Origin: Rudanella lutea DSM 19387
GTDB lineage: Bacteria > Bacteroidota > Bacteroidia > Cytophagales > Spirosomataceae
Assembly: GCF_000383955.1 (NCBI RefSeq)
Contig: NZ_KB913013.1
Span: forward strand, 4,793,694 to 4,857,693
DNA: 64,000 bases
Reading direction: 5' to 3'
The notes under the pieces are model-generated. The model made no database searches, was not told the DNA's origin, and saw nothing but the letters and a program-made list of their open reading frames with translations. Every line of letters begins with the position of its first letter. Positions within the stretch are counted from its first letter, which is position 1. Shown piece by piece: positions 9,019-17,746 of this stretch. A program made the position numbers and the translations under genes.

Positions 9019-9020
9019 TT
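8989..9020 (+). terminator. Intrinsic terminator (plus strand)
   Basis: AACGGGCT at 8989-8996 pairs with AGCCCGTT at 9008-9015 and is followed by T7. It points along the plus strand, where no annotated gene is upstream; the stem could also mark the end of the minus-strand Nramp transcript, but there is no T run on that side. Confidence 0.7.
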
Positions 9021-10200
9021 AGGCAAAAACGAGCCACAGGTTGCGTAGGCCCAGAAAGGCGGTGATTGCTACCACCAGCCCCATGGCTAGGTTTTGCCAA
9101 ACGGAGTTGCGGTATTCGGCGGGTAGCAACTTACGGTTGTTAACGGCCAGCAGCAGAAAGATCGCGACAATGGGGAGCAGTAATCCGTTGGCTGCCTGCG
9201 CCAGCACAATAACCGGCACGGGTTTCACCCCCAACAGACCAAACACCAGCCCGACGCCCATCACAACGAGCCAAACAGCGCGGTAGGCCGTTGAGGTTTC
9301 GGGCCAGCCCAGCAGGCTTTTAGCGGTAACGGCAGCCGCCAGTGGAGCCGTGAGTGCCGATGTGAACCCGGCTGCAAACAGGCCAAACGCGAAGAAACTT
9401 CCTGCCCAGCTCCCCATGCGGCTGCTCAGGGTTTGGGCGACGTTTTCGAACGAGAAACTGCCCGTAACGAGCGTGCCGGCCAGCAAAATTGCCATTGATA
9501 TTCCGCCCCCAATGGCCACGGCCAGCCCGATACCCCAGCGCATTTCGGCCAGTTGTTGCCCATCACCAATGCCAGATCCCAGAAAGAGGTTGTAGGGCAC
9601 AATGGTGGTGCCAATCAGGCCAATCACGAGCACCAGCGACCCGTCGGGCAGGGTCGGCACCACCAGCGAGGTGAGCAGAGCGGGCGTATCGGTCACGGCC
9701 TGGGCAGCCACGTAGGCAAAGGCGATACCCATGAGCCCCACCACCATGCCCAGAAACTTGGCAATACCGCCTGTTGAGCCAGCCCAAAGCAAGGCCGTAC
9801 TTACCACGCCCACGGCTATGGTAAGCACCCAGGCGGGTAGGTGAGTGAGCAACGCCAGTCCGGCTACGGCACCCAGAATATTGCCCGCCTGATACGCTGC
9901 GCACCCAAGAGACACAGCCCCGAACAGAAACAGGGGAAGGGCTTTCGACCGAAGACCGTACGTGTCTGAGATGATTTCGCCTAAGCTGCGGCCCGAAGCA
10001 ATGGTGATGCGGGCGGCTGCCTCCTGCAATAAAATAGTGCCGAGCGTGCTGAACGTGAGCGCCCAGAGCAGCGAGAATCCGTACTGCGACCCCGCCATCG
10101 AACAGGTGGTGACGGTACCGGGGCCAATAAAAGCCGCCGAAATAACCGACCAGAACAGAACACTGCCTAAGCCGGCGCGAAAGGATAAAGATTTGGGCAT
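9019..10200 (-). CDS. Nramp family transporter, divergent in metal-binding motifs
   Basis: A 393-residue membrane protein with about eleven hydrophobic segments and the Nramp fold signatures: the TM1 unwound region FIGPGTVTTCSMAGSQYG and the TM6 region GTTIVPYNLFLGSG. In characterised Mn/Fe Nramps these read DPGN and MPHNLFLHS. Here the metal-coordinating Asp, Asn and Met are replaced by Gly, Thr and Val, and the His after the Pro by Tyr. The protein therefore belongs to an Nramp-related clade in which classical Mn2+/Fe2+ transport cannot be assumed. ATG 10200 (MPKSLSF) is preferred over an upstream in-frame ATG. The gene stands alone between intergenic repeats and a terminator. Confidence 0.82.
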   Translation of the reverse strand: MPKSLSFRAGLGSVLFWSVISAAFIGPGTVTTCSMAGSQYGFSLLWALTFSTLGTILLQEAAARITIASGRSLGEIISDTYGLRSKALPLFLFGAVSLGCAAYQAGNILGAVAGLALLTHLPAWVLTIAVGVVSTALLWAGSTGGIAKFLGMVVGLMGIAFAYVAAQAVTDTPALLTSLVVPTLPDGSLVLVIGLIGTTIVPYNLFLGSGIGDGQQLAEMRWGIGLAVAIGGGISMAILLAGTLVTGSFSFENVAQTLSSRMGSWAGSFFAFGLFAAGFTSALTAPLAAAVTAKSLLGWPETSTAYRAVWLVVMGVGLVFGLLGVKPVPVIVLAQAANGLLLPIVAIFLLLAVNNRKLLPAEYRNSVWQNLAMGLVVAITAFLGLRNLWLVFA

Positions 10201-10295
10201 TCCTGACTGTTTAGGGTTTACGGTTGGCAAAATGTACAATCAGTGAGAATCCGCTAAGTCCGTGTTCCATTTATAGCAAAACGAATTGGCACGCA

Positions 10296-10380
10296 GATGA
10301 CACAGATTGAGCCGATTTTCACGGATTAAGTACTCAGGCAAAAGCAAATTGAATTATCCGTGCCAGGCATTTTTGTCATC
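10296..10380. repeat. Imperfect nested palindrome, intergenic
   Basis: GATGAC at 10296-10301 pairs with GTCATC at 10375-10380 and CACGGAT at 10320-10326 with ATCCGTG at 10356-10362. The wording (CAGATGACACAGATT, TTTTCACGGATTAA) is that of a dispersed intergenic repeat rather than a terminator. No second copy was found in this window. Confidence 0.45.
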
Positions 10381-10500
10381 ACAGCGGCAGGGCCAACATC
10401 GTTTGCCCCGTCGGGGCTGTCTGTCAATAGTTCAGGTCAGATACCGACCCGGTTTTACCCCGTCAGGGGTTTTCCGATGACAAACTAACGTTTAACCTAA

Positions 10501-10531
10501 TTCTGCTTGATTACCTAATAATCAAGCAGAA
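10501..10531. repeat. Perfect 13-bp inverted repeat
   Basis: TTCTGCTTGATTA at 10501-10513 and its exact complement at 10519-10531 are separated by CCTAA. There is no T run, so it is either an operator-like site or a small dispersed palindrome. It is about 100 bases beyond the 3' end of the downstream gene and 300 upstream of the Nramp start. Confidence 0.6.
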
Positions 10532-10636
10532 GTCTCTGTATTGGACATTGTTTGCCACGGGTGGGTTGTTGATTGTGTATGTATGATGGTTGTGTTTTAA
10601 CCAAAAACAACAAACCAAGAACGATAAACTCAAAAA

Positions 10637-11563
10637 CTACCCCAATCCGGCAAATACCTCGCGGGCGTAGCGCAGGTCTTGTCGGTGCGCGTCAACGGCG
10701 CTGAGGGTATGCGGAGTTTGGGCCTCAAGACATTGTTCGAGAACTAAGTGAGGGCGTACACGCAGGGCTTTCAGGTCGTGGGTGAGCCGCCGGTAGTCGA
10801 TATCGCCGTCGGTGAAGGTTTCCTGCCAGATTCCCCCTTTCGACTGCCGGATGTGTAGCTCTACAATACGGCTCCCAAACTGTTTGACAATATCGAACAA
10901 CGCCACCTGCGAGTTGCCCGTGCCTCGGTACACCCAGTGGGCGTCGAGGCAAAAGGCCACATGGCGCGGGTTGGTGTGGAGCATCATGTGGTAAAACTCG
11001 CGGGCCCCCGCCCGAAACTCAGGGTCGTGGGTGTGGTAGGCGAGCGTGAGCCCCCGGTCGCGGAGGGCAGCCCCGAGCCGGTCGAGGTTGCGGGCCTGTT
11101 CGGTGAGTTGCGCGTCGGTTTTGTTGTCGGCACTGCCCCACTTGAGTGGGTTTGGGTTGGTGACTACAATACGGGTGCCGAGGGCCTTGGCGGCTTCGGC
11201 AATGGCTACAGCCTTCTGGATAGAAGCGGGGGCGTCGGCAGCTTCGTGCAGCGAGCTGTTGACATAAATGGACCGCATCAGGAGGCTGTACCGACGTAAG
11301 TATGGAGCCAGTTTGGCCACCTCGTCGGGTGTGTTCAGGCTGGGCTCATAGTCGGTCAGGCCCGAGGCCACGTACTCTGTCAGCGACGCGTCAGGATCGG
11401 CCATCCAGACCTTTTTGTCGCGGTTGTAAAACGTGTTCCAGGTGTATGAATTACACGACAGATGGGGCACAGCGGGTGCGCCAAAGGAGGCTTGGCCCGG
11501 TAAAAGGGCGGCTCCGGCCAGACCCGAAAGGGTTTTCAGAAACGCTCGGCGAGGGGTAGGCAT
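10637..11563 (-). CDS. Sugar phosphate isomerase/epimerase-like TIM-barrel protein, Tat-exported
   Basis: A 308-residue protein with a twin-arginine signal (PRRAFLKTLSG followed by GLAGAALLPG). The body is a xylose-isomerase-like TIM barrel: LSCNSYTWNTF on the first strand, TNPNPLKWG, LAYHTHDPEF and FCLDAHWVYRG carrying conserved acidic and histidine residues, then ELHIRQSKGG and LVLEQCLE. It is shorter than the related protein at 3723-4760 and not close to it in sequence. Function is likely carbohydrate or polyol isomerisation/epimerisation outside the cytoplasm, with unknown substrate. It is followed by the Dps terminator and is probably monocistronic. Confidence 0.78.
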   Translation of the reverse strand: MPTPRRAFLKTLSGLAGAALLPGQASFGAPAVPHLSCNSYTWNTFYNRDKKVWMADPDASLTEYVASGLTDYEPSLNTPDEVAKLAPYLRRYSLLMRSIYVNSSLHEAADAPASIQKAVAIAEAAKALGTRIVVTNPNPLKWGSADNKTDAQLTEQARNLDRLGAALRDRGLTLAYHTHDPEFRAGAREFYHMMLHTNPRHVAFCLDAHWVYRGTGNSQVALFDIVKQFGSRIVELHIRQSKGGIWQETFTDGDIDYRRLTHDLKALRVRPHLVLEQCLEAQTPHTLSAVDAHRQDLRYAREVFAGLG

Positions 11564-11597
11564 AGGGCAAATGGGTGCGCAGGTCTACCCGTAGAAA

Positions 11598-11628
11598 CCA
11601 AAAAACACCCGGCGTCTAACCGGGTGTT
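11598..11628 (-). terminator. Intrinsic terminator of the dps gene
   Basis: AACACCCGG at 11604-11612 pairs with CCGGGTGTT at 11620-11628; read on the minus strand the stem is followed by TTTTTTGG. It lies about 25 bases past the dps stop. Confidence 0.85.
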
Positions 11629-11653
11629 GGGGTAAATGTGGGTTAATGCGAGT

Positions 11654-12178
11654 CTACGACAGGTATTTCCGCAGCATCCACGCCATTTTTTCGTGTTCTT
11701 CCATCAGGCCCGTCAGGAAATCTGCCGTACCGGCATCTTCGAGTTCTTCGTCGGTCGTTTTCACGTCGTCGCGCAGTTCGCGGGTCACCTGCTCGTGGTC
11801 GGCCAGCAGGCGCTCAAACATATCGCGGGTTTTCACTTCGCCCGACTTATCTTCTTCCAGACTGGTTTCTTTCACGAAGTCGGCCATGGTCGAGAGGGGC
11901 TTGCCACCCAGCATCCGAATACGCTCGGCCACCTCGTCGATCATTTCTTCCATCTGCTTGTACTGCTCTTCAAAAAACTCGTGGTATTCCTTGAAGCTTG
12001 GGCCCGCGACATTCCAGTGGTATTTGCGGGTTTTAATGTACAGCACATGCAGGTCGGCCAGGTACGCGTTGAGCAGTTCGTTGTCTTTTTTCAGAACGTC
12101 TTTGCTAAGACCGATGTTGGGCTGAATGTTTTTAACGCCTTGTTCTTTGGTCTCCGGTTTGTTCAGATCGGTAGTCAT
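11654..12178 (-). CDS. dps: Dps family ferritin-like DNA-protection protein
   Basis: A 174-residue four-helix protein of the Dps/miniferritin family, which oxidises and stores iron and shields DNA during starvation or peroxide stress. The inter-subunit ferroxidase pattern is recognisable: His54 in YHWNV, His66, Glu70, Asp81 and Glu85 fall at the spacing of the E. coli site, with Glu instead of Asp at the position equivalent to Asp67. The N-terminal 20 residues are lysine/glutamine-containing and may bind DNA. The gene is monocistronic with a strong terminator; a peroxide-type operator was not recognised upstream. Confidence 0.9.
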   Translation of the reverse strand: MTTDLNKPETKEQGVKNIQPNIGLSKDVLKKDNELLNAYLADLHVLYIKTRKYHWNVAGPSFKEYHEFFEEQYKQMEEMIDEVAERIRMLGGKPLSTMADFVKETSLEEDKSGEVKTRDMFERLLADHEQVTRELRDDVKTTDEELEDAGTADFLTGLMEEHEKMAWMLRKYLS

Positions 12179-12238
12179 AACATGAGTATGTAAGATTCAA
12201 CAGGTAGAACCGGGCCGGGTAAAAATTGTTGCGCGACT

Positions 12239-15200
12239 TTAGCACACGCCCCGGTCGTTGCCGCCCATGCCGCCCCCGCCGGGTGTTTCGATTCGGATCC
12301 GCTCACCGGCGTGCATGGCCCGTGTAAAAATGCCCGGCAATTCGGTCGGTTCGCCGTCGGCGCTCACCAGCCATTGCCGCCCCACCTGCCCCGGCTCACC
12401 GCCGTTCAGGCCGTAGGGGGCCACCTGCCGGTGTTGGCTCAGCAGTGTAGCCTGTACGGGTTGCAGAAACTCGATTTCGCGCGTGATGCCGTCGCCCCCG
12501 CGCCAGGTGCCTGCCCCGCCCGAGTGCGCCCGTATGCCAAACGCCCGCAGCCGAACCGGGTAACGCCGTTCGAGCTCTTCGGGGTCAGTGAGTTTGGTGT
12601 TGGTCATGTGCTGATGCACCGCCGACCGCCCGTGGGCGCCTACGGTGGCCCCGGTGCCTCCACCAATGGTTTCGTAATAGCCAAAATCGGCCCCGCCAAA
12701 CAGAAAATTGTTCATGGTGCCGTAGCTACAGGCCGCCAGCCCAAGGGCCTTGAGCAAGGTGTCCACCAGCCGCTGACTCACTTCGGTGTTGCCGCCTACA
12801 ACGGCCGGGGCCGGTTCCGACAGGTCGGCTGGGAAACGCGGATTCAGAAACGACGATTCGGGGAGGGTAAACCGTACGGGGGCCATCAGGCCTTCGTTGA
12901 GGGGCATATCTTCGTTGCACCAGAGCCGGAGTACGTACAGCACGGCACTGTGCAGGATGGACAGGTTGGCGTTGAGGTTGTACGGGTGCACGGCCGAGGT
13001 GCCCCGGAAGTCAAATTCGATTGCTCCGTTCTGCACCCGAATTCCCACCCGGATCTGATGCCCGTCGTCGAGGGTTTCGGTGGCCTCGAAAATGGCCCCT
13101 TCGTGTTGCGTAAGTACCCGCGCCATGCGCTCCGTAGCCGACTGTTTCAGCCGTTCCATGTATCGGTGAACGGTAGGCAACCCGTACGCCCGTACCAGAC
13201 TGAGCAGGGCCGTTTCGCCCGCCCGGAGCGAGGCCAGGGCGGCTTCAATGTCGGCCCGGTTTTCGGCAAGCGACCGGGTGGGGTAGGGGGCCTCCGTAAA
13301 GCGGCTTTTCACCCCCCGCTGCCCGGTAGCGTCGTCCCAGAGCCACTCGCCCCGGCGCATCAGGTATTGAGGTTCCAGCACCACGCCCTCTTCGGAGAGG
13401 GTAGTGGCATCGGGCGGCATAGAACCGGGTACTTTACCGCCAATTTCGGCGTGGTGTGCCCGGTTTATGACATAGCCAACCAGCAGGGGTTCGGGGGCAT
13501 CGGCGGTTGGTTCGGTAAACACACCCTGAATCAGCGTTACGTCGGGCAGGTGCGAGCCGCCAAAGCGGGGGTGGTTGGTGATGATTACGTCGCCCGGCTC
13601 CAGCGGCAGTTGCTCCAGACACAGGCGGGCGCACACGCCCAGACTCCCAAGGTGCACGGGTATGTGTGGGGCATTAGCGACGAGTTGGGCGCGTGGGTCG
13701 AGCAGGGCGCAGGAGAAGTCGAGCCGCTCTTTTACGTTGGTCGAAAAGGCCGTTCGCTGTAATTGCGTGCCCATTTCTTCGGCAATGCTCATAAACCGGC
13801 GGGTAAACAGCTCCAGCTGAATGGCCTCCACATCGGTTTCGGTGGCCGTGTCGGTCTGGTCCGGCCGTTCGTCGAAAAGTGCCACCGCGTCGCGGTTGGG
13901 TTGGAGGGTAAGCTGCCAGCCCGGTTCGATGAATACCGACGAGGTGGTGTTGAGCAGCAGGGCCGGGCCCGCGAAGCTGTCGCCCGGTTGCAGGGCTGCC
14001 CAGTCGTAAGCAGGGTATGGGCCGGTCTGGAAAGCCGGTTGGGCCGGTCGGGGTGCGGGCGGGGCCTGAGCGGGTTCGGGCAGGGGAACTGCTGTAGCGA
14101 CCTGTACCCGGATGCTCTCGACCTCAACGGCCCGGCCGGCCGGGTAGTGTCCGTACCGATGCTCGTAGGCTGCCCGGAACGCGTCGGCCAGGTGCTCAGT
14201 ATGAGAGTATCGAACGTCTACGGTTGATTCCTGCCCCTGCAACCGCATGAACACCCGCACGGCCGTGATCTCAATCCCCAACTCCGCACCCACGTCGGCC
14301 TGAAGGGCCGTGGTGGCTTGCTCGGTCAGGACTTCGATTCGGTCGGGGAGTTCGGGCAAAACTTCGTTTAGCGGTTTCAGAATGGCCTGTGCGGTCATGC
14401 GTTCGCTGCGTGCCTGCCCAATTCCGTAGGCACTCAACAAGCCTCCGTCGAAGGGCAAAACGAGCCGTTTCATACCCAGTAGCCGGGCCACCGAGCAGCC
14501 ATGCAGGCCCCCGGCTCCGCCAAATACCAGAAGACTGTACTCGGCCGGATCGAAGCCGCGCGCAACGGAGATGGTACGGATAGCTCCGGCCATAGCTTCG
14601 TCGGCAATGCGGGCAAAACCAGCCAGAATGGCCTCGGCGGGTGCGTTGGCCTGTTGGCTGACGGCATCGAGGGCGGCCTGTGCCTTTTCCGGAAAAATCG
14701 GGATGCCGAACTGAGCCGGGTGCAGCCGCCCGAGCAACAGGTTGACGTCGGTGATGGTGAGTAAACCAACCTCACCCGGCCCCGACGCACCGTAACAGGC
14801 CGGGCCGGGGTTGGCCCCGGCGCTGTGCGGCCCTACGCGTAAACGGCCCTGGGTTTGGTCGTACCAGCAAACTGACCCGCCCCCGGCTGCTACCGTTTCG
14901 ATAGCCAATGAGGGCAATTGCAGTTCAAACGGGCCAATCTGGGTCGAAAATCGGTAGTCGGGTATGCCAGTGCCATGTTGAATCTGGATGCGGGCTACAT
15001 CGGTACTGGTGCCGCCCATATCGAGCGTAAGTACTCCGCTGCCCGTGTTGTGTGGTTCGGTTAGGGCCGCCCGCGATAGGGCGGCTCCTACCTGCCCGGC
15101 TCCGATAACACCCCCGGCCGGGCCACTCAGCAGGCTGTCTTTCGGCCGAAACAGATCGGCCCGCACCAAACCACCCGCACTGCTCATGATGCGGAGCGTA

Positions 15201-16096
15201 GCCGCCGGGCCCAGCTGAGTTTGTACGTTGGTAAGGTACGCGTGCAAAACCGGTGTTAGGTAGGCATCGGCCACGGCGGTTTGCGTGCGGGCTACGTAGC
15301 CGGGTGCCGCCGATACCTCGGTAGAACAGGTGATGTGCGAAAAGCCGGCTCGTTGCAAAGCTTCCCGGATATGGTTTTCGTGGGCGGGATTGCGGTACGC
15401 GTTAAGCAGCGAAATGGCAATGGCGTCGGGGTTTTGTTGCCGGAGTTCATCGATTAAGGTCGAGAGGGCGCTTTCGGCAAGGGGGGTAATCACCGCGCCA
15501 TCAGCCCCGAGCCGTTCATCCACTTCCAGAACCGACTCGTAAAGCACCTCGGCGGGAGGAATGGCCAGTTGAAACAGGTTGGGGCGTTGCTGGGTGCCAA
15601 TCAGGAGCAAATCGCGGAAGCCACGCGTTACGAGCAGGGCTACCCGACCACCCTTGCGTTCGAGCAGAGCATTGGTTCCTTTAGTGGTGCCCAGCCGCAT
15701 TTCGAGTGGAGGAAAGGGCCTGTCGAGCGGGGTTTCGGTCAGGAGTCGGGCGGCCAAAACGGGGGCTTCTTCGCCGGTAAATAGTTCGACAGTTGTTCCG
15801 GTAGGTAGGGTTGGGTTGCCTGCCGGTTCAGACGTAGGGTCTAGCTGAAGATGCCCCTCCGTACTGAGCGACCGGACGCGGTAGGTCTCGCCCGTACCGA
15901 CAATCCGCAGGGTGTAGCCCGCAAAAATAGGGGCGTTGAGCCACGGTGCCCGCAACCGCCCGTCGGTGTCGAGTTGGCCACGGAGTCGGCTGCTGCTAAG
16001 TACTTTGGTGCGGTGCAAAGGGCCCTCAGGCGAGCGGGCAATGCCGTCGGTGAAAGTGCCGCCGGTGTCGATCCAGATTTGCCAGGTTGGAGTCAT
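12239..16096 (-). CDS. 5-oxoprolinase / hydantoinase A+B fusion (ATP-hydrolysing)
   Basis: A 1285-residue single-chain protein. The N-terminal HyuA-like half (about residues 1-720) starts with the phosphate-binding IDTGGTFTD at 9-17 and contains LDMGGTSTDVAR; the C-terminal HyuB half (about 740-1285) starts near ELFTRRFMSIAEEMG and includes DVIITNHPRFGGSHLPD and a C-terminal GGGGMGG. This is the eukaryote-like, unsplit architecture of 5-oxoprolinase, which opens 5-oxoproline to glutamate with ATP; hydantoinase or acetophenone carboxylase activities are alternatives within the superfamily. A gamma-glutamyltransferase at 54443-56233 could feed the same pathway but is not linked. ATG 16096 is preferred to an ATG four codons upstream. 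Confidence 0.87.
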   Translation of the reverse strand: MTPTWQIWIDTGGTFTDGIARSPEGPLHRTKVLSSSRLRGQLDTDGRLRAPWLNAPIFAGYTLRIVGTGETYRVRSLSTEGHLQLDPTSEPAGNPTLPTGTTVELFTGEEAPVLAARLLTETPLDRPFPPLEMRLGTTKGTNALLERKGGRVALLVTRGFRDLLLIGTQQRPNLFQLAIPPAEVLYESVLEVDERLGADGAVITPLAESALSTLIDELRQQNPDAIAISLLNAYRNPAHENHIREALQRAGFSHITCSTEVSAAPGYVARTQTAVADAYLTPVLHAYLTNVQTQLGPAATLRIMSSAGGLVRADLFRPKDSLLSGPAGGVIGAGQVGAALSRAALTEPHNTGSGVLTLDMGGTSTDVARIQIQHGTGIPDYRFSTQIGPFELQLPSLAIETVAAGGGSVCWYDQTQGRLRVGPHSAGANPGPACYGASGPGEVGLLTITDVNLLLGRLHPAQFGIPIFPEKAQAALDAVSQQANAPAEAILAGFARIADEAMAGAIRTISVARGFDPAEYSLLVFGGAGGLHGCSVARLLGMKRLVLPFDGGLLSAYGIGQARSERMTAQAILKPLNEVLPELPDRIEVLTEQATTALQADVGAELGIEITAVRVFMRLQGQESTVDVRYSHTEHLADAFRAAYEHRYGHYPAGRAVEVESIRVQVATAVPLPEPAQAPPAPRPAQPAFQTGPYPAYDWAALQPGDSFAGPALLLNTTSSVFIEPGWQLTLQPNRDAVALFDERPDQTDTATETDVEAIQLELFTRRFMSIAEEMGTQLQRTAFSTNVKERLDFSCALLDPRAQLVANAPHIPVHLGSLGVCARLCLEQLPLEPGDVIITNHPRFGGSHLPDVTLIQGVFTEPTADAPEPLLVGYVINRAHHAEIGGKVPGSMPPDATTLSEEGVVLEPQYLMRRGEWLWDDATGQRGVKSRFTEAPYPTRSLAENRADIEAALASLRAGETALLSLVRAYGLPTVHRYMERLKQSATERMARVLTQHEGAIFEATETLDDGHQIRVGIRVQNGAIEFDFRGTSAVHPYNLNANLSILHSAVLYVLRLWCNEDMPLNEGLMAPVRFTLPESSFLNPRFPADLSEPAPAVVGGNTEVSQRLVDTLLKALGLAACSYGTMNNFLFGGADFGYYETIGGGTGATVGAHGRSAVHQHMTNTKLTDPEELERRYPVRLRAFGIRAHSGGAGTWRGGDGITREIEFLQPVQATLLSQHRQVAPYGLNGGEPGQVGRQWLVSADGEPTELPGIFTRAMHAGERIRIETPGGGGMGGNDRGVC

Positions 16097-16174
16097 ACGC
16101 AAAAACAACGGGTGCTGGTTTCAGAACCTTTGTCCCATTGGTGAGTTTTCTGAGAAACAAACTTAGACAACGTT

Positions 16175-16375
16175 ATGGAAAGCAACACAACCCACGGAAC
16201 GCCCACAGGCCCGACCGAAGAGATGTACGACCGCAATGAGGAAACCGAAGGCAAGCCCCGGCTGGTGAGCATCAACGAAGACGATGTCTCAGTCGATGCT
16301 TCGGACGTAAACGACCACTCGACCGGTATGGGCGAAGATGATTTTTTAGGAAAGTCGAACAAAGAAAACAAGTGA
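16175..16375 (+). CDS. Small acidic hypothetical protein
   Basis: A 66-residue hydrophilic, strongly acidic protein (many Asp, Glu, Ser, Thr) with no signal peptide, membrane segment or known motif. It starts at ATG 16175 and its stop overlaps the GTG start of the next gene in a GTGA overlap, which supports real, translationally coupled genes. It diverges from the 5-oxoprolinase gene, with about 78 bases between the starts. Function unknown; it looks intrinsically disordered. Confidence 0.6.
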   Translation: MESNTTHGTPTGPTEEMYDRNEETEGKPRLVSINEDDVSVDASDVNDHSTGMGEDDFLGKSNKENK

Positions 16376-16743
16376 AACCCCGCCCCAAAATTCCAACCGA
16401 ACCCACGGCTATATCGACCGCCGAGCAGTTTCAGAACCAAACACTCCGGCCGGTACTGAAAGCCCTCAACGATCTTATTCTGGCGTATTACCGGCATCAT
16501 TTGCCCAAACGCAAAGTGGCCTTCGACCGGTTTAGCCCCGAAGACAAGCTGGCGTACATTGAGCGTTCGGTGCGCGAGGATACCCGGTTGCGGCTGATGC
16601 TGATTGGGATGGTGGTGGGGCAGTTTTCGCCCGAAGAGTGGGCCATCTTTGTGGCTGAAGAAGCTGAACTAACCCGCCGAATTGGTAATCTGCTGATTGG
16701 CAGGCTCCAGAGTCAGGTGGATCAGTTGAGTAGCGCGGGTTGA
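16372..16743 (+). CDS. Hypothetical protein coupled to the upstream small gene
   Basis: A 123-residue protein starting with GTG at 16372, overlapping the preceding stop. It is predicted mostly helical, with a hydrophobic segment LRLMLIGMVVGQF around residue 75 that is too short and mixed to be a confident membrane span. It has a basic/charged middle and ends IGRLQSQVDQLSSAG. I do not recognise the family. The tight overlap indicates an operon of two genes; the following gene starts 187 bases later behind its own likely promoter. Confidence 0.6.
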   Translation: MKPRPKIPTEPTAISTAEQFQNQTLRPVLKALNDLILAYYRHHLPKRKVAFDRFSPEDKLAYIERSVREDTRLRLMLIGMVVGQFSPEEWAIFVAEEAELTRRIGNLLIGRLQSQVDQLSSAG

Positions 16744-16790
16744 TTCAGGCAACGGTTGCCCCTCGCTGTTAAGTCTGGGCCGAATCGCCG

Positions 16791-16798
16791 TACTTTTG
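16791..16798 (+). promoter_or_regulatory. Likely -7 element for the HipA-like gene
   Basis: TACTTTTG fits the Bacteroidota TAnnTTTG -7 consensus. No good TTTG was seen at the expected distance upstream. Transcription would begin near 16805, about 125 bases before the GTG start at 16931. Confidence 0.4.
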
Positions 16799-16930
16799 TC
16801 TTTGTGGGGGATGGTGGCTGGCGTTTGGGTTTTTGGTTCTGGGTACCAAACTGGGTCGTTATGAATTAAAAACCAAGGCAATAGCCGCTATCAACCGGAA
16901 CGCCGGCCGCCATAAACCCGTTAGTAATCT

Positions 16931-17746
16931 GTGCCCAATTACCAACCGCCCGATCTCCGTACCGTCCATGTGATGCGTTACGTTACGCCCCTGCGCGAGG
17001 GGGGCTCACTGCCCGCGTTGGCCGAGGCCGACGACGATTTTCTGTATGTACTCAAGTTTCGCGGAGCGGGGCAGGGGGCCAAAGCCCTCATTGCTGAACT
17101 GATTGCGGGCGAAACGGCCCGGTTGCTGGGCTTACGGATGCCCGAAATCGTGTTTGCCCAACTCGACGAAGCCTTTGGCCGCACGGAACCCGACGAAGAA
17201 ATTCAGGATTTGCTCAAAGCCAGTACCGGGCTCAACCTCGCTCTCCATTACTTATCGGGGGCCATCACGTTTGATCCGCTCGTGACTCCGGTCGATGCCC
17301 GGCTGGCGTCGCAGATTGTGTGGCTCGACTGCCTCATGACCAACGTTGACCGGACGGCCCGCAACACCAATATGCTGATCTGGCACAAAGAACTCTGGCT
17401 GATCGACCACGGCGCTTCGCTGTATTTTCACCACACCGGTGGGTCGTGGGAAGAACACGCCCATCGACCATTTGTCCAGGTCAAAGATCATGTGTTGCTC
17501 CCGCAGGCAAGCGAGCTCGAAGCGGTCGATGCCGAGTTTCGGGCGGTGCTCACCCCTAGCCGTATTGAAGCGATTGTAGGTCTCGTGCCCGACGAGTGGC
17601 TGACGGACGAACCGTCGAGTGCGGGCCCCTCGGAGATGTCGCCGGCCGACCGTCGGCAGATGTATGTTCAGTTTTTAACCACCCGGCTTTCCGTTTCGGA
17701 GGTCTTTGTCAACGCAGCGCAACATGCCCGAAAATCTCTTGTTTGA
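16931..17746 (+). CDS. HipA-like kinase family protein
   Basis: A 271-residue protein with a compact HipA-like kinase domain: Lys42 in YVLKFRG as ATP-binding lysine, Asp140 with Asn145/Asn147 in VDRTARNTN as catalytic loop, and Asp159 in LIDHGASL as metal-binding Asp. It is about 170 residues shorter than toxin HipA and lacks the N-terminal HipA domain. There is no HipB-type antitoxin; the partner is a DUF3037 gene overlapping its 3' end by 23 bases, an association I know from other genomes. GTG start at 16931. Substrate and role are unknown; a toxin function should not be assumed. Confidence 0.78.
   Translation: MPNYQPPDLRTVHVMRYVTPLREGGSLPALAEADDDFLYVLKFRGAGQGAKALIAELIAGETARLLGLRMPEIVFAQLDEAFGRTEPDEEIQDLLKASTGLNLALHYLSGAITFDPLVTPVDARLASQIVWLDCLMTNVDRTARNTNMLIWHKELWLIDHGASLYFHHTGGSWEEHAHRPFVQVKDHVLLPQASELEAVDAEFRAVLTPSRIEAIVGLVPDEWLTDEPSSAGPSEMSPADRRQMYVQFLTTRLSVSEVFVNAAQHARKSLV

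Larger units (their letters stand above)
10201..10636. other. 436-base intergenic region with palindromic sequences
   Basis: No supported gene. From about 10288 to 10380 nested complementary words (GATGAC/GTCATC and CACGGAT/ATCCGTG) form an imperfect palindrome. From 10381 to about 10490 there are two short GC-rich hairpin-like stretches (GCCCCGTCGGGGC and CCCCGTCAGGGG). A perfect 13-bp palindrome sits at 10501-10531. The far end is plain sequence rich in AAC/ACA words running up to the stop of the TIM-barrel gene. Confidence 0.6.

Noticed and set aside
12311-13762. 483-codon open frame on the plus strand
   Set aside because: It lies wholly inside the 5-oxoprolinase gene on the other strand, has no recognisable domain and arises from the GC-rich codon pattern of the real gene.
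16931-17746. Classical HipAB toxin-antitoxin system
   Set aside because: The kinase is too short, lacks the N-terminal HipA domain and has no HipB gene beside it; the partner is DUF3037.
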